From Candidatus Fredericiella danica (GTDB taxonomy: Bacteria > Chloroflexota > Anaerolineae > Caldilineales > Caldilineaceae), in NCBI GenBank assembly GCA_016713335.1, contig JADJPH010000030.1, positions 1-64,000 of the forward strand: 64,000 bases of DNA. The letters run 5' to 3'. The notes below the pieces were generated by a model. It did no database searches. It worked only from the letters and a program-made list of their open reading frames with translations, and was not told the DNA's origin. This document shows, piece after piece, positions 30,048-40,242 of the stretch (positions are counted from its first letter, which is position 1; every line of letters starts with the position of its first letter). The position numbers and the translations under genes were made by a program.

Positions 30048-30169
30048 GGGGTTCCGCCGGTGATGGGTTGTGTGCGAAGTCATCTACAGGTGCGACGGGC
30101 AGAGTCTCGACTGTAGAATGGGTGCGGCAAACATCTATATTGTAACTGGTCAGGCCTGCGTTGGAAAGC

Positions 30170-30800
30170 ATTGCCACGCATGCCAAACAGAGCCACGCAC
30201 GTGAGTAAGGTGGTTCGCCAGGCCGCGCAAGGGCTTTGGCTGTTTGAATCACGGATGACACGGATTACGCGGACGCTTTGGCTTTGGCCGGGGGATCACC
30301 ACCCTGACGGGATGGTGCTCTGACGGAGGTGCTCGGGCATGGGACTCCACGCACGTGCCAATCAGAGCCACGCACGTGAGTAAGTGGTTCGCCTGGCGGG
30401 ACAGGGGCTTTGGTTGTCTAATACGGATGACACGGTCCGGACGCTTTGGCTTTGGCGGGGATCACCACCTGACGGGATGGTGCTCTGACGGACCGGACGG
30501 GTCACCACCCTGACGGATGGTGCCTGCGTGGTGGCAAACGTAGGTGGTGCGGGGCGGGGGGGGATCACCACCTGACGGGATGGTGCTCTGACGGACGGTA
30601 CGGGGATCACCACCTGACGGGATGGTGCTCTGACGGACGGCGGGATCACCCCCGACGGGGATGGTGCTCTGACGGACGTGGGACGGGGTCACCCCTGACG
30701 GATGGTGCTCTGACGGAGGTGCTCGGACAGGCGACGCCACGCACGTGCCAATCAGAGCCACGCACGTGAGTAAGTGGTTCGCCTGGCCAAAGCCGCAGCT
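30170..30800. repeat. Array of about seven hairpin units with CACGTG modules
   Basis: Hairpins of the type GATCACCACC-TGAC-GGGATGGTGCTCTGACGGA occur near 30293, 30457, 30499, 30564, 30604, 30643 and 30687. From 30457 they repeat every 37-65 bases with almost no unique sequence between them. Modules with CAGAGCCACGCACGTGAGTA flank and interrupt the array near 30183, 30355 and 30745. Copies differ by single-base changes, mostly in short G or C runs. No gene can be recognised from 30048 to 30991; 30800-30991 holds no further feature except GAATTGGATTCGGTG at 30970, repeated at 34386. Confidence 0.8.
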
Positions 30801-30991
30801 GTCTGAACCGGGAGTTTGGGGATTCGCGGATTGCCAGGTCCCCCGGTGAATGCAATTCACCGTCTGCGAAACCGGGAAACCGGTTGAAACCGGTTGGGGA
30901 GTTATACCCACCGTGCTGCGCAACGACCGGGTCCAACGTGTTTCAACACGTTTGCCGTAGCAGGCGCCGAATTGGATTCGGTGCGACGCAT

Positions 30992-33900
30992 TTACGCCAC
31001 CACTCCATAATACGGCGATGGCACCACCGGATAGACCCGATACACGTGCGTGTACACCGCATCCGTCTTCTCCTCTACCTCCGCCTCCGTATATAACTCG
31101 ACCGGCAGACCGGTGCGGTCGCTGTAGAGAAAGTCGTGGATCGCCACGCGCACTGCGCCGCGGGTCGATTCTTTGTCGCGCCAGTGGTCGATGCGCAATT
31201 TTTCCGCCTTGAGCGTGGCCAACAACTCGCCTGCGACCGCCTTGACGCGCGCGGCCTCCGCCTTGCCCATCGCCGGCTTCTTGAGTAGGTCAAGATCGCC
31301 AGCGTCTCCTCGTCCAACCCCTCACGCACCGCCCGTTGCTCTTCCTCATCCAGTTCCTGCACAAAGCGGAGCAGCGCCTCGAAGGTCTGCTCGATCGTGA
31401 CGCGATCCTTCTCCCGGTTGTAGTCGGCGACGATTTGTTCATAGTGATGCTGGAAATTGGTGCGTAGCGGGTTCTGCGCCAGCAACCGCTGCAAGCGCGT
31501 CTCGATCGCCTGCTTGAGCGACTGCACTGTGGTCCGCTTTACGCCGCTGCGCTCAAACTCCTTGCGCAACCGGTCGAAGTCGATCCGGCTGATGTCGTAG
31601 GGCGCGTTCTGCTCGGCGACAACGCGCTTGGTCTCGATCACCTCATCCACAACTGTATGCAGTTGCCGCATGATGTCGCTGATGTCAGCCAGTTCGCGAT
31701 CGCGCTGCAGGCTCTTGTAGATGATGTCGATCGCACCGTATTCGGCCCGATACGCGTTGACGCCTTTGACGTTGATGCATGCCTTGAATTTCATAAAGAC
31801 GGCGCGGCACATGATCTCGAAGCGCTTACGCGTCTCATCATTCTCATTGGCGGCTTCCTTGGCCGCAACGATCGCCGCGTTACGCGCAAAGCCGGTGCTG
31901 CGGATCACAACATCGAGTTCTGCCTTCCGACCAGTGAGAAAGGCGCGCACAAAGGCGATCGACTCGGCCAGATCTTCCAGCAGTTCCGCTTCCGGCCGCG
32001 CCGGATCCAACGCGCCGTCGCTGTCGTGCCCGCTGTCTCCGGCCCCGGCAAAGGTGGCGAGCGCCCGCGCAGGTGCTTGAGGATGCCGCAGTAGTCCACG
32101 ACCAGCCCATTGTTCTTGCCCTCGTTGATGCGGTTGGCGCGGGCGATCGCCTGCATCAGCGTGTGCGCCTTGAGCGGCTTGTCCAGGTAGAGCGTCCCCA
32201 GGCTCGGCACGTCAAAGCCCGTCAGCCACATGGCGCAGACGATGGCGATGCGGAAGGGGTGCTCCGCTTCTTTGAAGGCGTCGTCAACGGCCATCCGCTG
32301 CATGTTGTGATATTGCGGCTGCCGGCGCATGGCCTCAGGCAGGTCGATGCCTTCCTTAAGCAGCCGCCGATGGGGGGTGATGTCCAGCCCCCAGTTGCGG
32401 AACTTTGCCACCTCGCCCTGCTCTTCGCTGATCACCACCGCCATGCGCGTCTCGGCCATCCATGCCAGTTGGCGGCGCAGCACGGCCTCTTCCTGTTCGT
32501 CCTCGGTCTGCGCCAGCGCGGTGTCCAGTTCGGCGTAGCGTTCACCCCAATAGCGGGCGATCAGATCGTACATCCGCACGCACGTAACCTTGTCGATGCA
32601 CACGAGCATCGCTTTGCCCGACTCCCATGCGGTGGTGTAGTGCGTGACAAAATCGCGCGCCACCTGCGCCAGCCGCTTCTCCGCGGTGATGATGTGATAG
32701 TCGCGCTTGAGTTCCTGTTCCAGCCGCTGTTCGACGTCGACGCCTTCGCTCTCGAATTCTTCCAGTTTCGTCGCGATGCGCTCGTTGAGATCGCCGATAG
32801 AGAGGCCGAGCTTATCCCCGCGTGCGTCATAGTAGAGGGGCGCAGTGGCCTGGTCCTCGACTGCGCGCTGGAAGTCGTAGGTCGAGACATAGTCGCCAAA
32901 GACGCGGCGCGTGATCTCGTCGTTCTTGAAGAGCGGCGTGCCGGTGAAGCCGATGTAAGAGGCGGTTCGGCAGCGCATTGCGCATGTTGAGCGCCAGCAG
33001 GCCGTATTGGGTGCGATGCGCCTCATCGCTCACAACAATGACGTCATCCCGCGCGGTGTAGGGTTGCTCTGGCTCCACCTGCTGGTTGAACTTCTGGATC
33101 AGCGAGAAGATGTACGCCTTGTGCTGGGTGAGCAGGTCGTTCAGGTGGCGCCCGTTGGCGGCTCGGCAGGGGTCACGGTCGTTGTCCACCACGCCGCACG
33201 CGGCAAAGGTCTTGTAGATCTGCGTGTCCAGGTCGTCGCGGTCGGTGAGCACCAGAAAGGTGAAGTTGCCGCCGAGCGTGCGGTGCACCTTGCGCGTGAA
33301 GAAGACCATGGAGTAGCTTTTGCCTGCGCCCTGCGTATGCCAGAAGACGCCCAGCCTGCCCTGCCGCGCGCTGCGTTCGCGTACGGCTTCGATGGCGCTG
33401 TTGACGCCGAGGAACTGGTGGTTGCGGGCGATGATCTTCTTTGGCTCGCCGCCCGCCGTGTCGAAGAGGATGAAATTCTCCAGCAGGTCCAGGAAGTTGC
33501 GCCGGTCGCAGACACCTTTGAGCAGTGTCTCCATGTCCACCACGCCCGGCTCGGCCTCGGCCAGCCGCTTCCACTCATGGAAGTGCGCCCACTTGCCGGT
33601 GATGGAGCCGAGCTTGGCCTTCTCGCCGTTGCCAAAGACTACGAACGCGTTGTGATGGAAGAGGTGGGGGATCGTGTCGAGGTAGTCGGAGAAGTTGCCG
33701 TCGAACGCCGCTTTGAGGCTGCGGTGGATGTTCTTGCATTCGATAAAGAGCAGCGGCAGCCCGTTGACAAAGCCGATAATGTCGGCGCGACGGCGGTAGA
33801 GATCGCCGCGCACCCAGAACTCGCGCACAGCGAGGAACTCATTGGCGTCAGGGTTGGTGAAATCGATGACGCGCAGCCGGCGCCGCGCGCGTTCGCCCTT

Positions 33901-34233
33901 GACGTTGCGGAAGGTGACCTGCACGCCGTCGCGGATCAGGTCGTACTTCTCGCGATTGGTGGCGGCCAGGCTCTGCGTGGCGGAGGCAACGGACACCTGG
34001 CGCACGGCGTCGTCATAGGCATCCGCCGGCAGCCCGGGGTTGAGCCGCACCAGCGCCGCGCGCAGCGAACGGCGCAGCACCACCTCCCGGTCGTCGGTGC
34101 GTGCGAGCAGGCTATCCGGGCCGAAGTCTTCCTGGTTGTAGGCGTAGATCGACTGCCAGCCGAGTTGTTCGGCCAGGTATGCGGCGGTGGTTTGTTGGAC
34201 CAGGGTATCTTCACCGTAATGGCCGGGGGGCAA
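30992..34233 (-). CDS. hsdR: Type I restriction enzyme R subunit (three frameshifts)
   Basis: Starts at TTG 34233, eight bases after AAGGAG; no ATG is suitable. The N-terminal nuclease domain has RRADIIGFVNGLPLLFIECK, where the Glu and Lys of the PD-(D/E)xK site lie. Helicase motifs follow: VFWHTQGAGKSYSMVFF (Walker A), FTFLVLTDRDDLD and DDVIVVSDEAHRTQYG (DEAH). Shifts near 32955, 32050 and 31290 separate pieces that join smoothly: SYIGFTGTPLFKNDEITRRV, LTGFDVPSLGTLYLDKPLKA, LLEDLAESIAFVRAFL and LKAEKLRIDHWRDKESTRGA. About 1,080 residues in all, normal for HsdR. It translocates and cuts unmodified DNA with HsdM and HsdS. Confidence 0.9.
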
Positions 34234-34549
34234 GAGCGTGCTCCTTGCGTTGTAAGGCAGGTGGAAAGTTTCACATGGTTGCCATTATCGCCGATATGGC
34301 CGATCGATTCAACTGCGTTGCACCAACCGGCACCGAACTGAAATCCGTTGTAGTTTGTCGTTTTCGGCTTCCGCAGCCAGCGCTGAATTGGATTCGGTGT
34401 GGTGAAGTGCCGCTCTACATCAATGCGAAGATCAGGCGGGAAAAGGACATCCGTTCTATTGTAGTTGTGGTATGATGGCGTTATTCGTGTCCATGGATAC
34501 ACTCCACGACTGAACCTGGTGTCATGTGGTGTGTGGCAAGGGAGGGATA
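34234..34549. other. Gap between hsdR and the RHH/HNH module, with repeat copies
   Basis: No gene. CTGAAATCCGTTGTAGT at 34338-34354 is one copy of a repeat found three more times at 35573-35924. GAATTGGATTCGGTG at 34386-34400 matches 30970-30984 on the far side of hsdR. TATGAT at 34471-34476 could be a -10 element for the RHH gene, without a clear -35. An AT-richer stretch precedes the GGAGGG ribosome site at 34541. Confidence 0.6.
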
Positions 34550-34958
34550 ATGGTGCTGCAGTCAGTCACAGTGGAATTGCCAACCGGGCTATATGATCGC
34601 CTGAAGCGCCGGGCGGAGCAGGCCCATCGCTCAATTGAGGCGGAAGTAATCGACGCAACAGTCGCCAGTGCTGTGCCTGCCGATGAGGAACTCTCTCCTC
34701 AGTTAGCAGGTCAATTACCGCCCTTGCCGCAGCCGACGACGAATCGCTCTGGCGTGCCGCCAGGGCGCAATTCCCACCCGAAAAGTCGCGCAACTGGAAC
34801 GATACCATCAGCGCCGTCAGGCGGTAGGGCAACTGACGCTGAAAATACGTCAGTCGGCAGAACTTGCGGCCGAGCTAGAGGCATTCATGTTCCTGCGGGC
34901 GCAAGCCATGTCCTTCTTGATGCAACGCGGGCATGATCTGTCGGCCTTGACAGCATGA
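34550..34958 (+). CDS. RHH-like small protein, partner of HNH nuclease (frameshifted)
   Basis: ATG 34550 follows GGAGGG. The N terminus, VTVELPTGLYDRLKRRAEQA with HRSIEAEVIDA, is typical of ribbon-helix-helix antitoxin-like DNA-binding domains. One-base shifts near 34720 and 34788 link it to ALAAADDESLWRAARAQFPP and then to QLERYHQRRQAVGQLTLKIR and AFMFLRAQAMSFLMQRGHDL, ending SALTA at 34958. The final TGA overlaps the ATG of the HNH gene. The helical C-terminal part could bind the nuclease. This pairing suggests a toxin-antitoxin or mobile nuclease module; the inference is from gene order and domain type. Confidence 0.65.
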
Positions 34959-35383
34959 GCACCGTCTCAGTCCCCAGGCACTGCGTGCAAGAGTAACTGA
35001 ACAGGCGCGCTGTCGTTGTGGGTACTGCCTTACGACGGAGCTATTAATCGGCGCTCCGATGGAGATCGAGCACATCATTCCAACGGCACTGGGTGGCCAG
35101 ACAGAAGAGGGGAATCTATGGCTTGCCTGTTCGTTGTGCAACGAACACAAAGGAAGCCGTGTTGTTGCGACCGATCCGTTGACAGACGAACTTGTACCCC
35201 TATTCAATCCGCGTCAACAGTCTTGGAGCGAGCATTTTGTTTGGAGCCAGGATTTTGAGCAGATTGTCGGTATGACAGCGATTGGGCGAGCAACTGTTGT
35301 TGCGCTTCGCCTGAATCGTCCCCTGTTGGTGAGGTCACCGAAGGATTTGGGTCGCAGCAGGGTTACATCCGCCACGCGACTGA
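34955..35383 (+). CDS. HNH endonuclease (frameshifted)
   Basis: ATG 34955 overlaps the upstream stop codon (ATGA). MSTVSVP is followed by a one-base loss in a C run near 34972, then LRARVTEQARCRCGYCLTTE with the first zinc-binding Cys pair. The nuclease core is MEIEHIIPTALGGQTEEGNL and ACSLCNEHKGSRVVATD, containing the catalytic H, the N and the second Cys pair. A shift near 35341 gives the end RIWVAAGLHPPRD with TGA at 35383. About 141 residues, a normal length for small HNH proteins of this type. It sits on the opposite strand inside the type I restriction locus. Confidence 0.78.
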
Positions 35384-35558
35384 TCTCAACAGTATCCACT
35401 TTTGTCTTCATCGCAGCGACAGTGTTGTTTCCACGGTTCTTTGCCCCCACCGTGTGCGACGCACTGGCGACAGGTTGTGCGCTCGGCACGGGGTTCTCCG
35501 CCAGTGCGACGCACGGACTGCCAGCCTCACCGCACACAACCTCCCCGCCAGCGCAACC

Positions 35559-35924
35559 AAATCCGGTCCGGTCTGAAATCCGTTGTAGTGCGTTTTGCAG
35601 CCCTGGCCCAACCGCCCAGGCGCATCGTCGCCTGCCTGCCCTAGCCAAAGCCAGCCGTGCAATCCGTGTCATCCGCTAAATCAGTGATTCAGACGCTAAA
35701 GCCTACTGCCCTGGCGCGGCAGCACTACAACGGATTTCAGACCGGAACGGATTTAGGTCCTGTTGGTGCGTTGTGTGCGTGGCGAGCGTAGTTGGGACGT
35801 TCAGTCTGCGTGGCGGAGTGTGATCGCCGGCGCCTCCTGCGGCTACAAGCCGCAGCCGGTGGGGACGAGGATCACTCTCCCGACCGCGCAACTAAATCCG
35901 TTCCGGTCTGAAATCCGTTGTAGT
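35559..35924. repeat. Repeat family AAATCCGTTCCGGTCTGAAA (three copies, one inverted)
   Basis: Copies of AAATCCG-TCCGGTCTGAAATCCGTTGTAGTGC start at 35559 and 35894 on the plus strand and lie inverted at 35722-35754; a shorter direct copy is at 34338. The inverted and direct copies could form large stem-loops with arms of about 32 bases. Between 35384 and 35558 and between 35760 and 35890 I see no gene. The copies bracket the RHH/HNH module, as short mobile or recombination elements might; no transposase is present. Confidence 0.75.
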
Positions 35925-35940
35925 GCCTTTCGCCCCCTCC

Positions 35941-37092
35941 TCACACCGCAATCTCTCCATTCATCATCGCAGCGGGAGAAAGTCACGAGCAGCGGCCATC
36001 GTCGTTCTGTTTTCTTAGGTTATGTCGTTGAAAATTGACTGCTGACGCTGGTTCCGCAAAACGCTTTTGCAAAGAAGAAGCGGCACCAGGAATCGGCAAA
36101 TCAGCCATGTGTCTCCGCGAAATACGGGGTCTCATTGCCGTAGCACGAAGCTCACAGTGCAATATGCTTGGGTGATTGGGTGATCAGAAATGAAAGCCGT
36201 ACAACATCTGAATCTTGCGCCTATCGTGACTGTGAACGGCGGTGGAGTCATGTGACAAGGCAGTTTCCTGTCCACGGCACGCCCTATCGGCTGCGGCATT
36301 CGCGCGATCAAGATGTCGCCCTGAACAACCTCGGTGCAACGCAGTTGATGAAACATCCCGGTACAAAATTTATCGGGTGCCTGTTTCAACAAACTCATTG
36401 TCTCCGATGTTCGATATCTGCACTAAACGACACTGATCGTCCCCCCTTGGTCCTTCGACTCAGTAATCGCCGTCGTCAAAACCGTACAGACATCCCCATT
36501 GTTGCCTTCTCCCACCCCTCCGGCACTCCATCCACCACCTTGACCCCCTCCCACCCCGGAAATCGCAGCCGCACAAACCACTCGCGGTAGAGCAGCCGCG
36601 CCGCCTGCTCCAGCAAGGCCATGCGCCGCCGGTTCGCCTCGATCAGGTCGTCGTAGGCGGAGAGGATGGATGCAATTCTTCCCTGTATTCGGTATTCGGG
36701 TATCGTAATTTCAAGTGAATGAATGTGATTTCTGTTCAACGTCGGGTTGGAATTTCCAACATCGAATCGTTGCAGGCCCATAGTCTGCAAGAAATAGGAA
36801 ACATATCTCGCGTGATTACCTCTCAGGTCCTTGCTCCATAGGGTGGTATCATGCGGCCAATAAGGTCCTTCAAGATAGTGAACTGTTCCAAGAGTGCCCT
36901 TGCGGCCAATAACAACTCCGGGGCCTTCGCACTTTGCCTCTGAGTATGCTACCACGATTCCAGATGATGAAACTACCGGAACATCACAGCGCGCTGATCC
37001 GCCTTTTTGTAATATCGTATCCACGCTGTAAGAATACGAGCTCCTGCAAGGTTGCTTTACGCCAACCTGCTGGTATTGGTTTTATCACTCAT
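35941..37092 (-). CDS. hsdS: Type I restriction enzyme specificity subunit (many frameshifts)
   Basis: ATG 37092 overlaps the hsdM stop (ATGA) and, after a shift in the first codons, reads KPIPAGWRKATLQELVFLQR. The first target-recognition domain runs through VVAYSEAKCEGPGVVIGRKG and HYLEGPYWPHDTTLWSKDLR. The central conserved region is EANRRRMALLEQAARLLYRE, WFVRLRFPGWEGV. The second target domain is readable only in pieces: DDQCRLVQISNIGDNEFVET, FHQLRCTEVVQGDILIARMP, then PRISRRHMADLPIPGA and a C-terminal MMNGEIAV at TGA 35941. At least five indels or stops interrupt it. Errors or genuine decay are both possible for this half. Confidence 0.75.
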
Positions 37093-39220
37093 ATCCCCAA
37101 CTCCTCAAAATTCTTCTGTATCCTCCCCGCCAACTCCACCGCCTCGGCGTTCAGATCCTCTAACTCGGCGTGAATCGCGCGCAATGCCTCCTCAAAGTCG
37201 AATTCCTCATCCACCTCCTCCGGTGCCACGCCCACGTATCGCCCCGGCGTCAGGCTCCAGTCGTTAGCCGCCAGTTCACTGCGATCCACCAGTTTGACCA
37301 GCCCCGCCACCTCGCGCAGCGCGGCGTCGGGGAAGCGCTCCAGCAGCCAATGCGCCTGCCGCCAGAAGTAGCGCACCTGCTTGAGCTGCGCCACGGCCAC
37401 GCCGCGCGCCTCATCGATGCTCTTGCGCAGGCGTGCGATCCCACGGCCCGCCCCGCTGCCCCCATTGCCCGGATCGGTGGACGCGCTGGCATCCGCCAGC
37501 CGGCCCGCCAACTTGTGCAGATGCTCTACCTGCCGCACCAGGTCACGGCTCATCTCGGCCAGGTCGGCCTGCTCCGCCACCAGTTCGTTGGCCGCCGCGC
37601 TGGTCTCTGGCGCCGACCACCCCGCCCATTCCGGCGCCAACATGTATTCAAAGCGCGTGATCTCCCCACGCAGCGCCGCCAGGCCTTCCTCCACCTCCTG
37701 CACCAACGCCGCGGCCTCACCTTCCGGCGCGTCCTTGACCGGCGGCCGCAGGGTTTTGACCAGGCTCTCGACCGCACCGGTGTAGTCATGCAGCGGCGAG
37801 ATGCGCTTGCCTTCAGCATCCTCCGCCTGAAAACACGCTGCAATTTCCTCCATGCTGCGCTTGCAATACGCACCGATCAAATCGAGAAACTGCTGTGTCT
37901 GCCCACGGTAGAGCCAGACGATGGCCAGCAGGTTCTGCTCCTGCTCGGGCGAGAAGTCGTAAGATCTTGCGCGTCACCTTGCGGTAGACGTTGCGCGCAT
38001 CGATCATCAGCACTTTGTCCCGATGTTCGGGCGCCCTGGCGCGATCGAGAAACCACAGTTCACACGGCACGGTCCGCGTATAGAAAAAGTTGGAGCGCAC
38101 CGCGATCATGATGTCCACCGCGCCCGTCTCGATGAGCGCCTGGCGCACCTTCGCCTCGTCGCGGCCCGCGCTTGACGCCTGCGACGACATCACAAAGCCG
38201 GCGCGGCCGTGTTCGTTGAGATAGCTGTAGAAGTAGCTGATCCAGATGTAGTTGCCGTTGCTCACCTTGCCCTTTTTGTTGCTCCCAGGTAACCCAAAGG
38301 GCAGCCGCGGATCCTTGCTCACCCTGTCCGCGTCGATCTCATCCACGTTAAAGGGCGGATTGGCCATCACGTAGTCCGCCTTGCCCAGCAGTTCGTGCGG
38401 ATCCTCGTAGTAGGTGATGGTGCGCTGGATGTCGCCTTCCAGCCCATGCACCGCCAGGTTCATCTTGGCCAGCCGGATGGTGGTGGCGTTCTTCTCCAAC
38501 CCATAGAAGGTGAGCCGCTCGGCAGGGTTGGCGTTGCGCTGCTCGACCACGCGTGCACTCTGTACAAACATGCCGCCCGAACCGCACGCGGGATCCAGCA
38601 CGATGCCGCGGTCCGGGTCCAGCACGTGGGCGATCAGCGAGACCAGCGACACCGGCGTAAAGAACTCGCCGCCGTCATGCGCCTTCTGGTCGGCGAACTG
38701 GGTGAGGAAGTACTCGTAGATACGACCGAAGACATCGCCCGACACCCGTTTGAGTTCCTGCGGGTTGAGCGTGCGGAGCAGATGGCCCAGCACGGCGTTG
38801 TCGAGTTCCTGATACTCGCTCTTGGGCAACACCCCTTGCAGGCTGCTGTAATCGCGCTCGATAGACTCCATCGCCTCGATCACCTTGCGGGCGCGGTCGC
38901 CGGCGTCGGTCAGGGACACGAGGTAGTCAAACTGCGCCTCGGGGCGTAGGAAGAGCGCGCCCTTCTGCGAGAAGTCATCTTTTGTCAGCGCCCCGCTTCT
39001 TGCCGCCGCGTTGGGAGAGCGTCTACTCGATGTCACCCTTGACCGCCAGAAAGCGACTGTACGTGGCGCAGAAAGATTAGCCCCATGACGGGCAGGAAGT
39101 ATTCGTTGCTGGCATAGTTGGAGTTGGCGCGCAGCGTATCTGCCGCACCCCACAGGCGTTTTTCAATCGCTTCAATATGTTCAAGCTGCGGCACGGGGCG
39201 AATCCATTCGTGGTTGGTGG
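37089..39220 (-). CDS. hsdM: Type I restriction enzyme modification (N6-adenine methyltransferase) subunit (frameshifted)
   Basis: The N terminus (HEWIRPVPQLEHIEAIEKRL, WGAADTLRANSNYASNEYFL) begins near 39220, but no clear start codon is visible. After a shift near 39045 comes LTKDDFSQKGALFLRPEAQF. The SAM-binding motif I is VLDPACGSGGMFVQSARVVE and the catalytic motif IV is YVMANPPFNVDEIDAD, marking an N6-adenine methyltransferase. A second shift near 37975 leads to a long C-terminal helical region ending ELAGRIQKNFEELGI. Total length about 700 residues, longer than E. coli HsdM. It should modify the same sites that HsdR cuts. Confidence 0.9.
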
Positions 39221-39543
39221 CTAGATGGATGTGGTAACTGGAGATATCATACCATGCATCTCTTTTCCGTGTTTTTCTCCGCGTCTCGGCGCACTCCGCG
39301 TTGGTAGTTGGTGTGGGGGGAAAAGATCAACGCGGAGATGCGGAGGTGGCGCAGAGTGCGCGGAGTGGATGCAGATCCCCCCTCAAGGGCTGGGACTTCT
39401 TCTCCAGCACCGTCTATGAAACCGGCGTCGGGCACCTTCGGCATTCTCTACGATGTAGAGACATGCGTTCGTTCTAGCGGGGAGAGCTTCTCTTTCGTTC
39501 GGCGCACGTAGAAATGCGAGCAGTGTGCAGCGGTTTTCCATCC
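39221..39543. repeat. Intergenic GCGGAG-rich inverted repeat
   Basis: No gene. CTCCGCGTCTCGGCGCACTC at about 39281-39300 is partly complementary to CGCGGAGATGCGGAGG at about 39331-39347 and GCGCGGAGTGG near 39357. The stretch GGGGGGAAAAGATCAACGCG (39317-39336) is shared with the repeat near 16212. The rest of the gap, 39375-39543, shows no feature. Confidence 0.7.
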
Positions 39544-40242
39544 TCACACAAACCGGTAGCCCACGCTGGGTTCGGTGAGGATGTGGGTGGGGCGCAACGG
39601 ATCGTCTTCGATCTTGTGGCGCAATTGCGAGACAAAGACGCGCAGGTACTCGCGCTCGTCTCCATACTCGGCCCCCCAGACGGCCTGCAAAATGGCACGA
39701 TGCGAGATCACCTTGCCGCGGTTCTGGGAGAGGTAGCTGAGCAGGTTGAACTCAGTTGGGGTCAGGCGGATCTCTTCACCGCGCAACGTCACGCGATGCG
39801 TATCGCAGTCGATATAGAGTTCATTGCTGATGACAATGCTCTTGGAGGTTGGACGCGCGCTCTGCTGCATCGTCCAACGGCGCAAGGCAGAGCGGACGCG
39901 TGCAAGAAACTCTTCCATGCTAAACGGCATCTGTACGTAGTCATCGGCGCCCAGATCAAAGGCCTTGATCTTGGTCTGCTCCGACCCCACGGCGGACAAC
40001 ACGATGATGGGCGCCAATGTCGCTTCACGGATCTGCCGGCAAATGGCCAGCCCATCCAGTTCGATTGTGGCGAAATCGAGCAGGAGGATAAACAGATCGA
40101 AGTTTCCGGCTTTGACTGCTTCGGTAACGTCGCCGTCATCCAGGGCAATAGACACTTCGTATCCTCTTCCGGTAAGGTTGCGGCGTACGGTGCGCAAGAT
40201 CGCCGGCTGATCACCGATAAGGAGCGTCTGGAAGACTTGCAT
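39544..40242 (-). CDS. OmpR/KdpE-type response regulator with degenerate receiver
   Basis: 232 residues from ATG 40242, directly after the stop of the upstream kinase-like gene. The receiver domain keeps the phospho-acceptor position D56 (ILLLDFATIELDGL), but the acidic pair is G10-D11-Q12 (LLIGDQPAI) rather than two Asp, and the invariant Lys is M105 (DDYVQMPF). The C-terminal winged helix is well conserved: ELYIDCDTHRVTLRGEEIRL, TPTEFNLLSYLSQNRGKVIS and REYLRVFVSQLRHKIEDDPL. DNA binding should be intact while phosphorylation control is doubtful. It ends a long same-strand gene run and may regulate it. Confidence 0.85.
   Translation of the reverse strand: MQVFQTLLIGDQPAILRTVRRNLTGRGYEVSIALDDGDVTEAVKAGNFDLFILLLDFATIELDGLAICRQIREATLAPIIVLSAVGSEQTKIKAFDLGADDYVQMPFSMEEFLARVRSALRRWTMQQSARPTSKSIVISNELYIDCDTHRVTLRGEEIRLTPTEFNLLSYLSQNRGKVISHRAILQAVWGAEYGDEREYLRVFVSQLRHKIEDDPLRPTHILTEPSVGYRFV

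Noticed and set aside
30457..30720. Regular repeats resembling a CRISPR array
   Set aside because: Units are nearly contiguous, differ from each other, have no unique spacers of constant length, and no cas gene is present.
33007..34341. 444-codon plus-strand open frame
   Set aside because: It is antisense to hsdR, whose minus-strand frame has clear nuclease and helicase motifs.
35059..35679. Extension of the HNH frame to 206 codons
   Set aside because: The tail after about 35341 is low-complexity and the usual HNH ending RIWVAAGLHPPRD is found one base out of frame, ending at 35383.
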